NCBI GenBank assembly: GCA_947172415.1
Contig: OX359198.1
Span: 5,425,401-5,489,400 of the forward strand
DNA from: Chondrosia reniformis
Taxonomy: Eukaryota; Porifera; Demospongiae; Chondrillida; Chondrillidae
DNA length: 64,000 nucleotides
Reading direction: 5' to 3'
Below the pieces are notes generated by a model that did not search any database, was not told where the DNA came from, and saw only the letters and a program-made list of their open reading frames with translations. Below, one piece after another: positions 46,477 to 58,958 of this stretch (position 1 is its first letter; every line of letters starts with the position of its first letter). A program made the position numbers and the translations under genes.

Positions 46477-48535
46477 GGCACCATCATAGCTAAAGGTCTG
46501 TTATTATATGACTATATATGTATATAATTTATTTATAAGTCTCCTTGCAATGAAATGTATATAAATGTTTATTAAGTAAGTCTCTTTAAATTTATTACTG
46601 TTAAAAATTATTTTTAGGTTGCTTGTGTATTAGGTAATTAAATGCAATCTTTTATCTTTATAGATCATTAACGTGAAGATATGGCAATTGCAGGCATGTA
46701 CAGTATATATATACTCCATATATGTTAATTATATGTATGTATCTACAATGTCAAATACGTATATATACTATATATGTATACACCTTCATTTTAAAGACAC
46801 TACATTCATGTACATATCATTCATGTCTACAAAAACGTGTACATTTCACATCCATCTTAACCATTTTAAATGTTTTTATATACCCCTTAATGTATATATA
46901 TATACATATAATCATAACTATACAAGGCATACAGTGCATGTTACAATGGCTATATATACGTATATGACAGCCTATGTAGTCTAGATTGTATTAGCAGGAA
47001 GAACCTTCCCTTTAATTAAAGATTGCTGATACTAGCTCAAATGAAAGATGGTGCCATGTGTATATGTGCAGTTTGTAATGTGATTGAGGACCTGTTTCCT
47101 TTTCAGTTTGCATGCCCCGCATGCTCTGAGTGACAGAAGACAAAAGATCTTTATAAAGGGTAATTGCAAGATTCACTGACCCATGGCCATATTGATCCTA
47201 ATATTAACAGCCTACACAATGGCAGAGAGTGTGGTCCTATATACAGTACCCTGTTTGGACAGTGCATTGGCCATTTGGAGGTATTAATATATAGTAGGAT
47301 ATTAGGTTTAAGTTGGCATACAAGTATTATATCTGTAAAACCTTCCCCTGGCCATGCATTCTCCATAGTTAATGACCATGTGACAAGGTCCAGGAAGGAA
47401 GTCATCACCACCCAAAGCATTGGAGAATGTAGCTTTTCCCCTCTGACGACCAAAGCCTAATTAAATATAAGGACATTGATGATACTAAAGGGAAGGCGGT
47501 AGCCAAAAACAATGTGTGGAATCATGCAGGATTCATGTAGCAGACTCATGAGTCAAGGTGGGATTGCAGGCAGTCGCTATATGCCCAATGCAGCAATCAA
47601 TCAATCAATCCATCAACCAACCATCACGAGGCGTGTCTCCTATGCAGGAGGTCGCCAATAGGTACATCCTTAAAGGACAAAACTAGTATTAAAATATTAA
47701 CTATGGAGTCACAGTTTATGGTAATACATAAGGACTAAAATAGTTGCACAATACTCTAACTCTAAGGAGATTATAACTTGTATAACAGAATTTAATGTAC
47801 ATTGAGGGCTATAACTCTATCAAATGGAAAGACATGAAACTAATACTTTGTGTCAGCATTCACAGTCATCTATAGAGCATGTCCTATGAGTTTTTGAAAT
47901 TTTGATGGAACTTATAATTTGCCCTATCTCTCATATACATTAACTTTGTTAATATCGATTACAGACATTAATAAAGTAGTACATGTGATAAATATCGTAT
48001 CTCGCACTATTATCTAGCTTTCTGCATCATGAAAAGTCACTCTCCTCCCTCAATCAAGATAAATACAGGATTTTTTCCATTTTCCACAGTTTTGAGATGT
48101 ATTGGAAATACTGCGTATGTGTGTAAAATTTCTTGGAACAATTCACTGGTCTGGAATTAAAGTGGAATAAATTGACGATTTCTCAAAAATTTGCTGCAGG
48201 CCATTAAAGAAAGAAAATACGAACGAAAAACCTCGAGTAACACGGCGTGAGTATGCTAACTCGGCGTTGTTACTTATAATAAATACTTTTATTAAGTATA
48301 ACTGCTTAAATTTATACTATTATATAGTTGCAGTCTTTGTACTAAATGAGTACTATATTTGACGATGCTTAACCACTTTTATATTCAATACCTGTAAAAG
48401 GTGGTTAAGCACCGTTAGCATTAGTACAGGAAGTATAGCTGGTGCTTAAATTAATATATAAACTGTAACTCTATTATTGTATAAAATGTTAAGCACCGGC
48501 CATACTTAGGAACTGAATATAGTGCATATTTATAA
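46477..48535. other. Intergenic AT-rich and repeat-derived sequence
   Basis: Contains TATA-rich runs (46680-46980), a short match to the TRAF-like gene near 47240-47285, a CAATCAATCAATC run at 47599, one unit of the 13.3-kb satellite (47790-47960) and a strong hairpin at 48367-48412. No supported gene. Confidence 0.55.
48367..48412. other. Perfect 16-bp hairpin
   Basis: TGCTTAACCACTTTTA and its exact inverse TAAAAGGTGGTTAAGCA are separated by a 13-nt loop. Related GGTGCTTAA/TTAAGCACC pieces recur to 48500. Confidence 0.75.
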
Positions 48536-48539
48536 CTAG

Positions 48540-49165
48540 TATATTTCCACTTCCATCACCACCGCGCTGGTGGCAGAGTGATGCGAGAGAGAAGCGTATA
48601 GAATAAGAGGAAGCTTCTGGAATTTGATCAATTACAACGTTAGTCAGTTTTTTCCTTTTTTTCTTAATCATTTCACAACGTAATTGCATATAAATAGTCC
48701 ATTTTAACATGACCATTCAGGCCTGCCAGCTTGGAGCCTCGGGTAAGGGAGTAAGTCCTAACTCGTTGGCTTGGCAGTGTCTAGGTTCCGTAGCTGCCCT
48801 GTATCGGTTGGTGCCATGGGGATGTGCTCACCAATTATCGATTTATCGATACAACAGAAGGCCGGTTCTGTCACTCCGTGACTACCAAAGCCGAAACTGC
48901 ACCAGTTAGGCGTTACCAACGATCCTGGCCCCAGATTACCAGCGATGGAAGGACGGCTCGCATTGTGGATGGTAACGTGAACTCCCTGCGTCGAGCAAAA
49001 TCCAAGTCACACCTCCTCGTGGTGCTCGACGGTAACAGCAGTCTCTGCTGGCTAACGTGACTGGTTTTTTCTTTTTTCTTATCGTTAGTATATCGCGATA
49101 TTTGTTGTAACCCAATGAGAATGGACGTTTTTCTCTTTTTTCCTTATTGTTAGCATATCGTGATA
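48540..49165. other. GC-richer island of unknown nature
   Basis: 48540-49065 is clearly GC-richer than its surroundings and not low-complexity, but no frame resembles a known protein. It is followed by two diverged copies (about 88-bp period) of a block containing TTATCGTTAGTATATCGCGA. It could be a fragment of a retroelement. Confidence 0.4.
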
Positions 49166-49568
49166 TTTGTTGAAGGGTCTGGGAACCCATCAGTATCCAA
49201 ACATGCTTTGGTTGTTTTTTCTTCTTTTTCTCTTTGTGATATGTAAAATCAATATTGAAGAGAATTCAAAAAAGGATGTAGACTATAATTTTACTCTTAC
49301 TTTACTTTACAATTTACTTAGGAAAAACTCAAAACATTGGAATTTATAATAAATATCATACAAAGTTAAAGCGCCTGTATCCCTGTTAAAGTGCTGGTAA
49401 TGTTTCTGTGGTCCTATGAATATCATTATATCCCATGATAACTTGCTATATATATATATAAATTGATATTAATGTCACAATATGTACAGTATACATACGC
49501 ATATGATTGGTTACTGTGCATGGAGTCAAAATTTCAAAACCTATGTGTTATAATGTTACCTCTTAATT

Positions 49569-50862
49569 TTACTTGACAATATAAGAATTGATAATATAAA
49601 ATAAAATAATAGCAGCTGCAATCACAAAGAACGTACTAACAAAAGTCAAGTACAACTTCCTTTCCAACTGCTTATGTTTCTCTTCAAGTGAACTGCATTG
49701 TTTCTTTAGTTGCAATTGCTTTTCCATTAAACTTGACTGATGTTGTTTACAATTCCTCTCTAATTCTTTCTTTTCATTTTGAAGTTTTCTAACACTTTCC
49801 TCCAGCAGGAAATGTCCCTTAAGAAGCATAGACAGGTGCTTCGTATGCTTAATATGGTCATCGACATGCGGCACTTTTATCTTTTCTTTACAACCTAAAG
49901 CTGCAAAACTACAGTCAATCATCTTCTCAGGACACTCTGTGTCAGATCCCAAGTGGGTTCGAAGGCTTCCTCTGGTGAAGGTGAGTTGAGGATCACATCT
50001 GTTTGGACAGCGCATTGGCCACTTGGGACATGTTTTGTAGTGTTCATTAATTAAGGTAGAATATGCTAGTGGCTTGCTTGCATACTTTCTTCTACTTTTT
50101 ACTACAACTTCTTTGAGTTGACATAAAGGACAGCTCACAGGTCGTTCCATACAATTTTTCTTAATGTGCGTCTCCATATTTCTTCTCTGTATTCTTGCAT
50201 GCTTACACTGGTGACAAAAAACTTTCTCAAACTGGCAATCCCTGGCAGTATGTGTACATACATCCTTCAGAAATCCCTTCCATTGACATTCCATATTAGG
50301 ACAGTAAGTCATCAATGTCTGGATACGCTGCCTAGCTCTAAAATCTTCAGTCGACTTGCAACCCATCTGACGACAGTATGGGCATTTCTTGTTGAAATTT
50401 ATTAGACATTTTTGATGGCAGCTCCAACAGAGTGTCTTAGCGCAGCAGGCAGTTATCCTGGCTTCATTAGCCAACTCTTGACAAATGATGCACTGAAGCC
50501 AATCTTCTACTGTTTCCAGAAAGTAGTAATCGTTTCCTTTGAATGCAAAACAGTTGCAACTCTCTCTAGAGTCATAGTAATTATAAGTTTCTATAAAAGG
50601 AACCACATCTTCTTTTTCGATTAAGAAAGGTTGGAAAACATTTTCCTGGAAGCGTTTTACTTGGGTTTGACTGATTTGACTGAAGGTCCATTTCCTTTTC
50701 GATAAATTGGCCTAACAGCCATTTTCTTCCAGAAGTCCACTCGCTCAGCCTCACTTCCAGTAGGTCCCCCGGTCTTACGGTCAGTTCGTCGTCAAGTTTG
50801 GCATCGTAAGGATGCACCACTTGTACCACTTTGAGTTTCCTGTCTTCTTGTTCCGAACTCAT
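49569..50862 (-). CDS. SH3 / RING-like / TRAF zinc finger protein with tail anchor
   Basis: Two frames must be joined. The first, from ATG 50862, encodes an SH3 domain (VVHPYDAKLDDELTVRPGD, KWLLGQF). The second, to stop 49569, encodes a RING-like cluster (CIICQEL, ACCAKTLCWSC, CPYC; the usual His is not in place), TRAF-type zinc fingers (CPNMECQWKG, CTHTARDCQFEKVFCHQC), a Lys/Glu-rich coiled coil and a C-terminal membrane helix ending NSYIVK. Model A splices a 70-nt intron (50591-50660; GTAAAA...TTTTATAG), giving 407 aa in phase. Model B is a one-base frameshift near 50625, which would keep the SH3 end GKCFPTFL. No MATH domain is present. TRAF-like RING proteins are ubiquitin ligase adaptors; the anchor suggests an organelle membrane (inference). 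Confidence 0.8.
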
Positions 50863-51230
50863 CGATAGTTCTTGTAGTGAGCCCTAGCGAATATACCATT
50901 GACTATACTATATACATATGCTACGTAACCATGACATGACGTAAACTAATAATTTAATAATAATATATTAGATGTATGGGCCACCATTTTGAAGGTGATA
51001 CCCGGAGTATGAAAGATTATGATCAGGCGGAGGAACTGATCATGATGATCACGAATAGCAGACCAATGATCAATATTTCCGTTGATCGAATAAAACACTA
51101 GTCATATGATTTTTATGAATTAAGTACATAATGATGAAATATCATTAAGTATATAACAATGAGATTACACTATAATTGTGTATATACTATACGTAGTTCA
51201 TAAGGTTAAAGGTTAAAGAGCCTCTAAATT
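50863..51230. other. Intergenic spacer between tandem minus-strand genes
   Basis: About 370 bp between the monooxygenase stop and the TRAF-like start. TGATCATGATGATCA-like palindromes lie near 51020-51050. It should contain the TRAF-like promoter and the monooxygenase 3' UTR. Confidence 0.5.
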
Positions 51231-54200
51231 CTACAGCACAAGAAATAAGATAGTAATGCACGCTTCCATAAGGACAAAGAATTGGACGATTGTCAATCCC
51301 TTAGCACCACCAGTAGCACACTACAGAAATAACATACATATTGAAAAAATTGTATATGTATATTCACAATTTCTATATACAATATTATGATTATGCACAT
51401 ATACACGCATTGTAAAACAGATTGCCTTTAGCACCCAAATGTGGCTGGAATATTGCGTAATTAGATTATATACCTATATATCCTCTACAGTGATTGTACA
51501 GTACATGATGGCATTTATGCAAAGTTTTGAAATTTCTGCGTATGTTTCTATGAAATTGGTACATGTGCTATTACAATTCCAACTCACAGTTAATTCTTCA
51601 GGATGGCACCGCGGTTCATATGAGGTCCTGTATGTCTCCTCGAGTGCCTGCAGTGAATTGCTATCCCATCCGAACTCTCTGGCTATTATACTGAAATCAC
51701 CATTGTATGTGTTGTTGAGATTGCTAAACTCGAGCTGTTTGCTAGCACTGTATTTATGTACATATATAAGAACAAGACTAATATACGTACGTACATATAT
51801 CAGCAGGTACATACAGTATATACATACATATAATTATATAAAAATATTTTTTATATAAACACATACACACATAAGTACAAGCGCTTACATATGTATGTAT
51901 AGAGAGATGATTGTTGATTGATGTCGATTTTTAAGGTGATAACCCATAATACATTGAATAGAACAGCCATGTTTTTTGTGGCATCCTACTTAGGGAGTAC
52001 TGCCTCATTACACTTGGCCAGCCAAGTGGCCATGGTCGAAGTCTTATCTCAGCTGGGGGACTGTAATCCTATTAAAAAGGCTCCAGTCATCCAAGATGGA
52101 AAAAATTATCAAGTCATCAAAGAAGCACATGTAGATAGCCGTTTTTCCCTCCTTTGAGCTAATAAGTGTGGCAAACTTTGCTGATTTTCCAGTAATTATC
52201 CATTCCTCCATATACGTATATATTATGTGTACGTAACAATTATAAAAGTTCCCAATTGAATATTGCACATGCATATACGTACATACTTACCTGAGTGAAT
52301 CATTAAACATTCCCAAGAATACATCACTTGGTCTGCTTGTACACTTAATAATGGGAGTTCGAGGATAGTACATGAGAAAAGATAGGCACATTTCATCTGT
52401 TGTAGCCAAACCGCCCTATAAGTATATATATAAAATTAAAATAATATAACCTTTGAATGTATGTAGCAATTGTGTGTTAAACTATACATTAGCATATATA
52501 TACGTATTTTAAGACCTATATATATACCTATATCACAACCATTGGACATACGTATATGCCTATGATGACGTACAGGTTTAAAACAAAAAGACTCACCAAA
52601 AGTGTATCATTTCTGTCCATGGTCTCGTATACACACTCAAGAAGTAGTTTATCTCCCTAAGAATATGCAATAATAAAGAAATTGATAACAATGAGGCTTC
52701 ATTAGATTTCTTACATAAAAAGGCAAGTTCCCATCTATAGGGTATAATCATTTCCATATAATATGGAGTAACTACTATTAATAAATCAGCTGGAATTTGG
52801 ATGAAGACTTAAATGATTTAGTGGAAATTATTAGACATGCTGGTTTGTTGTTAAATTTGGGTTAGGGTTAGGGGTTAGCCCGAGAAGGGTGAAACGTTGT
52901 ATTGATTATTTGAAGTGAATTGTTCAAAGATGTGTGTTAAAAGTCCTAATAATCTGCCAAATTTAATAACTTTAATTAATTGCCCTTTTAGTTGACTAGT
53001 TATCCAGACCTGCCCTCCTCTATGAAGATGTACTTATTATTTGTATGCATAAAATCAAATTATACACACATACTCTAGTAGACATCTGCATTATAGTCTG
53101 TGTGTAAGTATGCATGTATATATTTACTTACAGGTTTCAGTGTGCCTGACACAAATCTAAAGTCCTGAAAATTAAAGTCATAGTTTGATTCCTCATCAAG
53201 CACAATAGTCTGACCATCTCTAACGATCTGCAACTTCAGCGCAATTCCTACAATATTTAGGAACTGATTATGATTTCATAAATATACGTAAAGTATATCT
53301 ATAAGTAATAGCCCGGAGGTGAGGATGGTAGCCAGAATATATATAATAGGAGGACAAGGCTGAGTAATTATATTCTGGCAGAAGTCAGAGAGTCCATGGG
53401 CTATAACTCATCTATAGTCCGTTGCCCATGGCAATGATTGATTTTCAATAAATGCAAGCTCATCTCCTATTAAATGACATGCCTACATACAATAAGCAAC
53501 AAAAATGTTTAGATTCCTAGTCATTCAATAAGCCATTTATAATTAAATCTTTGACTTTTCATTCCATGCTAAAACTGATTTCTATATACGTAGGTCGCTG
53601 GGAGTCATTAAAGAAGAGATCTCACAGTAGTGTACATGTAAAGTAAAACATACGTACGTATGTATAATAACACATGTATGTACCTGCTAAATGAGTGTGA
53701 AGTAAATTGGCAATTACTGTCAATTCCTGGCAAAATCCCTATTAAAACGACGAATAATAACCATCATCCCAACAGAGACCAAGTTATCATATCTGTTAAA
53801 AAGTTGTGTTGCAGATATACGTAGAGGCTCAAGGAATATATAGATTTACTCATTATGAACATAACATACAAACTATATTATTATATACTTACGTATATGT
53901 ATGTACATACATACCTACATACAATTCGTCGTGTGAAGGAAGCAAATTAAACAACAATTAATTACCTGTACACACAACCTACATATGAGAAGCTTACTGT
54001 ATTAGTACAGAAGGGATCACAGGTTCCAGTGATGGTAAATTCTGACAACCCAGGAGGAACAATCATATTGCTAGTAACAGAGTGCCCAACTTCAAGTATG
54101 GCAGCATCATATTTACGACCATTTTCCAAGTATGATATATTGAAACCAGACCTGTCAACAACACCTATATATGTAGGAATAATTAGTGGATAAGTGCATT

Positions 54201-57200
54201 GCATTCTGTAAAATACTAACCCTAATCTAATTGACACACACCATTTTTCAAAAAACATGGTACATCTACGTACTGTAGGGAACTAAGCCTAGTGAGCGCT
54301 TTGATGAGGATACAAGAGTCTTCTACTTCTACACTGGGTATTGCATGCATATTACACTATCGCATGTATGCATAAAATATAATAATCAAACCGCAAGAAA
54401 ATATAATCATCATGAAGAAGGAAAAACATGAAAGAAGCAATTGCTGGATACTTTTGTCAATACTTATGTAATATAGAATATGAGTGAGTTGTTATTAGAC
54501 GTACGTATGTATGTGTTTGGAAACTTGCCAAACTACAAATATATTTCTCACCATTCACAGAATTAGGATTGTCATAATGCATTTCTATCATCCAATGTGT
54601 TGAAGCACCAGGGCCACCAAATGAAAAGCTGACATCAGGTGGGAAGTTAAAGTCCTACATATACGTACGTACATACATGAATTTGTACGTATGTAATAAC
54701 ATAATAGTATGATGAAAACTTAAATTATATGTATGTACGTATGTATATAAGTGTACATTTACACTCTTAGACAGTGCCTTGAATTGACATTATTTTCCAT
54801 TATCAAAAATACAATCCACTATATATACGTATAGCAACCTGCAGCTGATCATGATGGTTCTTAATATATACTTTAGTTTATAAGCATAAGTGTACACATA
54901 ATCGTACGTATATATGTATGTGATTCATAAGTTATCTATCACCCTTATAACAGAGGTTTTGTACTTACACCTCCTCCTACAGCCCATCCAGCAACTAAGC
55001 GACCACCACCGCAATATAATAGGGGATCATCGCGTCCACAAGGTCCTCCACTGAGATCTTCTCTCTCTTCAAGAAATGGTAGAACATCCTCTGGGCACTC
55101 ATACATGATCATGTGATGAACATGTGCAGCAGCTTCTGGATGCACCTCTGCTGCAAACTATATAGAGTTAATTATATATACATATATATTAAGCATGGAA
55201 TATATTACACTGATTATATATATTCCTATCCAATGAGTATCACAGGGCTAAATCTCAGGTTTCTTACAGGAAGAAAAATATTTGAAACCTTTTGAATGAC
55301 CATCTTTAAATTTCAAAGAGTGTACCAAAGTGTTATAAGACAACTATGTAGGGCAGATGAAACCTTAGTCTGGCTGCTAGACCCTACTTCTCATTACCAC
55401 ATGGGGGCGGAAGAGAATAGGGTCTAGCAACTATTGTCAATTTCACACCTCAATGGAATCACTGCCAACTCAAATCACACTGGCAATTATCACCTTTAGC
55501 TGCTTTGTGGGCATGTTAATTGTACAGTCCATGTTGTGGAGAAGTCTCTGGGAGTCAATTCAAGCGACATCTGTCTTCTTTCCCTACATTGAGGCTGTTC
55601 CAGCACCAAACGATCACCCAAGGTGATGATTCACAAGGCGTGAAATTGACAATAGTTGCTAGACCTTATTCTCTTCCACCCCAAATGGTAATGAGAAGTA
55701 GGGTCTAGTGGCCAGAGTAATGAAATGAATCTTTTAAATAGTGGCAGTTCAAAAGATTTCAAACAGGTTTCATGTTACATATATGAAATCTGAGATCTGT
55801 TCTTTTGATATGTACAAAATGTGTCTAACTTACTTTGATCATATGTTTTTCAGTATTTAGAACATTGTCTGGCAATTTGAATCCAGCACACCAGTATGTA
55901 GTAGTTGCATTTGGAATAACAATCTAATTAATCAAACAACAGTACTACAAATCAAGTACGTACAAGTTAACTATTATCAGACTGATAATCTTAAGCTTCT
56001 GCATCATAATCGTAATTTGATTTAATTCATAATTAAACACATATGTACTTTAAAAATATTTATTTATATAATTATACACATATGTATGTACTTCAAAAAT
56101 ATTTATTTCTAAGACTTATAATTAAGATTTATCACCATGCAAACTTATAATATTTTGCATACGTATGTCCATATTGTATTCAGAAAAAGAAAGAGATATA
56201 GCTTAAAAATTAATATCTTCAAATGTGTTGTTTCCATGCATTTACTTACATCTCTCTGTAAAAAAGTGAAGCTCTTGGCGTTTTCCAAGTCATTTTGTAC
56301 TTCTTCAGTTTCAACAAGCACCAGTCCTTGTGTTCCCCTGGACATGTGTTGTATTAAAGAATTACTATCTGCCGGATCATTGTCATTCCAAGCGTACACT
56401 ACTGGGTTAACACCCTGTAAATATCATAATTACATTAATCTTACATTACAATTATAAATGCACAATTTATATGACAGTACTACACTGCCCACTCATAAGT
56501 TTGTATATATGTATGTCTATTAGTGATTGTTAAAGGGCCACTGAAATGCTTATTAAATTTGAATTACATGCAAAAACTCGTGGGGCTGCCGGCTCCCACG
56601 CTCAGATTACTTGGCCGCTTTGTAGGTCTTATATTAATTCTTACCGATTATAAATGCGTCAATACTTCGAGTTTCAGACTCTAACTTACACATTTTAAAG
56701 GAGACATGTATAGCTATACGTGGAGGAGATTTGGTGGACATTCCTCAATATTCCACTAGATTACAGTGCTTTGACCGAATATCGATCGGATCGGCCGAAA
56801 ATATCGATTATCGACCCTCTTCAATCGTCTCTAGCGCCAAGATGCATTGAGATAGAAATTCCTGATTGCGCACAGTATGTTCTCTCAGAAAGGCCTGTGT
56901 AATGATGTTTATTTAAAGTTGATAGCTTTCGTATATTTTGAGATATGAGTGGTCGAAAATCGATCCGGCCGATTATTGATTGGTCACTCTATATTACAAT
57001 TTGCTAATCTATAACACTTAAACTACTTACCTTTTCCACCACTATATCTTCCTCGCTATCACCCGTATTGAGGTATCTCCAAAACCTTAAAGTTGTCCAT
57101 CCATTCTCTTCAGTTCCTTCTATGAGAAACCAGTTTTGTTCATCATCTATCTTTGGAATAGTCCTGACATTTGGAACCTTCCTATCCTATATATACACAG

Positions 57201-57604
57201 GCATATTAAACAAATATATTCACATGCATACCTGAAGTTGAATCAATTTTAGAGTAGCTATAAAAGTATAGCTACTCTAAAATATAAAAATATAGTGTAT
57301 TCGCGAATGATTATTACTTATTCTTTACCTGAAAAAATGCCTCTCCTCCGCTAGTTACCCAACCGGTGACTACGTCGGAGTTGGGCATGCCACCATTGGG
57401 AGATATTCCAAAGCCAATCCATCCTGTAGTCTGCACTCTTACGGCAATGGAGAGATTCTGCGTAGCAGCTTCGAAATTCCAATACAATTCGTACGTCGGG
57501 CTAACCAACGGCTTAAAGTTGCTATATTCTGCGGCTAAAGTCGAGTCTAGTCCTTCAGCTTGGAAGGTATAGTACAGAAGAAGAAGAACGCAATGCACGA
57601 GCAT
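51231..57604 (-). CDS. MOXD1: DBH/MOXD1-type copper monooxygenase with DOMON domain
   Basis: Thirteen exons in minus order: 57329-57604, 57031-57186, 56250-56414, 55834-55923, 54969-55157, 54552-54654, 53998-54164, 53684-53738, 53132-53247, 52597-52656, 52291-52415, 51588-51747, 51231-51320; 1752 nt, 583 aa, phases consistent. A signal peptide is followed by a DOMON domain (TTGWIGFGISPNGGMPNSDV), then the two copper domains: HVHHMIMYEC and EMHYDNP (CuH ligands), LLHTHLAG (two CuM His) and DEMCLSFLMYYP (CuM Met), plus YDFNFQ and paired Cys. Family members hydroxylate small aromatic or peptide-like substrates with ascorbate and oxygen in the secretory pathway. The protein ends in a hydrophobic stretch (FFVLMEACITILFLVL), suggesting a membrane or GPI anchor. 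The substrate cannot be read from sequence. Confidence 0.92.
52856..52880. repeat. Short interstitial TTAGGG tract
   Basis: GGGTTAGGGTTAGGGGTTAG in an intron of the monooxygenase gene, directly followed by a GAAACGTT-containing piece of the recurring hairpin motif. Confidence 0.7.
54357..54450 (-). mobile_element. tRNA-derived SINE, 3' fragment
   Basis: The reverse complement matches the right part of the SINE copies (CAGCAATTGCTTCTTTCATG to the TTTGATTAT end). A truncated dispersed repeat (54257-54335) lies next to it. Monooxygenase intron. Confidence 0.7.
55369..55718. mobile_element. 350-bp TIR element with about 83-bp inverted ends
   Basis: The left arm (GCTAGACCCTACTTCTCATT, AATAGGGTCTAGCAACTATT, GTCAATTTCAC) is repeated inverted at the right with few differences. 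Each arm also contains its own smaller palindrome. No coding sequence; monooxygenase intron. Confidence 0.9.
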
Positions 57605-58020
57605 CTTACCTCCGCAGATTGCTACACCTAAAGGTTGTGATGCCAGTGATAATATATATAAGACAATATGCTGTTACAAAGTGATATATTATAGGATGAT
57701 CATGATCAGCTACGCGCTACCATCAGCTACCATAGCAACGCATGATGTAAATTAGAAGCCACTATTGTTCTTCTTGTGTTTCATTGATAGTCTCGCGTAG
57801 CCCAGAGACGGCTCCAGACCTAGCTCACCGACCGTGTAACGTCATCATATAGCTGGGCTACGCGAGACTAGTTTCATTGGTTGCGCAATCACTGCGACAT
57901 ATCACGCAGTCGAAACAGTTTCTGAATACAAGAGAATATATGGTGACGTTTGCAGAAAAGGAATCACTTCAACATTAACTATGTCATCAGTTATGTAATT
58001 GAACATCTAGCTCTTGGGTT
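57605..58020. promoter_or_regulatory. Upstream region of the monooxygenase gene
   Basis: Should contain the promoter for the minus-strand gene starting at 57604. At 57788-57870 lies an 83-bp foldback with perfect 17-bp ends (TAGTCTCGCGTAGCCCA and inverse). No TATA motif is assigned. Confidence 0.5.
57788..57870. mobile_element. 83-bp foldback/MITE
   Basis: Perfect 17-bp terminal inverted repeats TAGTCTCGCGTAGCCCA. It includes CpG-rich arms unlike the AT-rich flanks. Confidence 0.8.
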
Positions 58021-58027
58021 TGTAATG

Positions 58028-58445
58028 TATATATCACATTGTTGGATATATCACATTGTTGGATATATCACATTGTTGGATACATCACATTGTTGGATAT
58101 ATCACATTGTTGGATACATCACATTGTTGGATACATCACATTGTTGGATACATCACATTGTTGGATATATCACATTGTTGGATACATCACATTGTTGGAT
58201 ACATCACATTGTTGGATATATCACATTGTTGGATATATCACATTGTTGGATACATCACATTGTTGGATATATCACATTGTTGGATACATCACATTGTTGG
58301 ATACATCACATTGTTGGATACATCACATTGTTGGATATATCACATTGTTGGATACATCACATTGTTGGATACATCACATTGTTGGATATATCACATTGTT
58401 GGATATATCACATTGTTGGATATATCACATTGTTGGATAAATCAC
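58028..58445. repeat. Minisatellite, 17-bp unit
   Basis: About 24 copies of GGATATATCACATTGTT with a T/C alternation (GGATACATC). Unit length is not a multiple of three, yet all three plus frames stay open for over 130 codons; these are not genes. Confidence 0.95.
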
Positions 58446-58958
58446 ATTTATGAAAATATCACATTTTGGATGTGTAATTTATATATCACTTTAAAGATGG
58501 GCATCTTTAGGGATATATCCTCTTTTTACAGAAATATATTTAGTTATATCAGATTTTTTGCTATAACACTTTTTTCTGAATATTTTTACAAACAGCACCC
58601 CATAAGAGAAACCTAAAAGATCAAAGCCAGTCTAGTCCTTTTAATGCATGTGGTCAGTCATGTATCAATGATGTAACACATATACACACACGGCTTCTAT
58701 ACTTAGCGTGAAAAAGTAATTTAGGCTTAAAGTGTATCTTAAATCATCAGATATGGTATATAATTTGTCCTAGCTCTACTGATCATGTCAATTAGATTAT
58801 TTATATTGTAACTTGCACTGTATTACTGTGATACATTTACAAACAACTGTAACTATCTCAACACAATTTATATTTTAAATATGTACCAAATAAAAAATGT
58901 ACTTAATTAAGGATTTCTAAACTACATGTACAAATACACACAATTAATAGAAAGAGTT

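Noticed and set aside
47151-47460. Open frames of about 100 codons on both strands
   Set aside because: No splice or domain support; only a short match to the TRAF-like gene.
48709-49060. Two overlapping plus frames in the GC-rich island
   Set aside because: No recognisable domain, no clear splice context; kept only as an unexplained island.
51439-51858. 139-codon plus-strand frame
   Set aside because: Antisense shadow of a monooxygenase exon plus microsatellite.
57950-58616. Frames of 130-190 codons (DTSHCWIHHIVGYITLL type)
   Set aside because: A 17-bp AT-rich satellite without stops makes all plus frames open; not coding.
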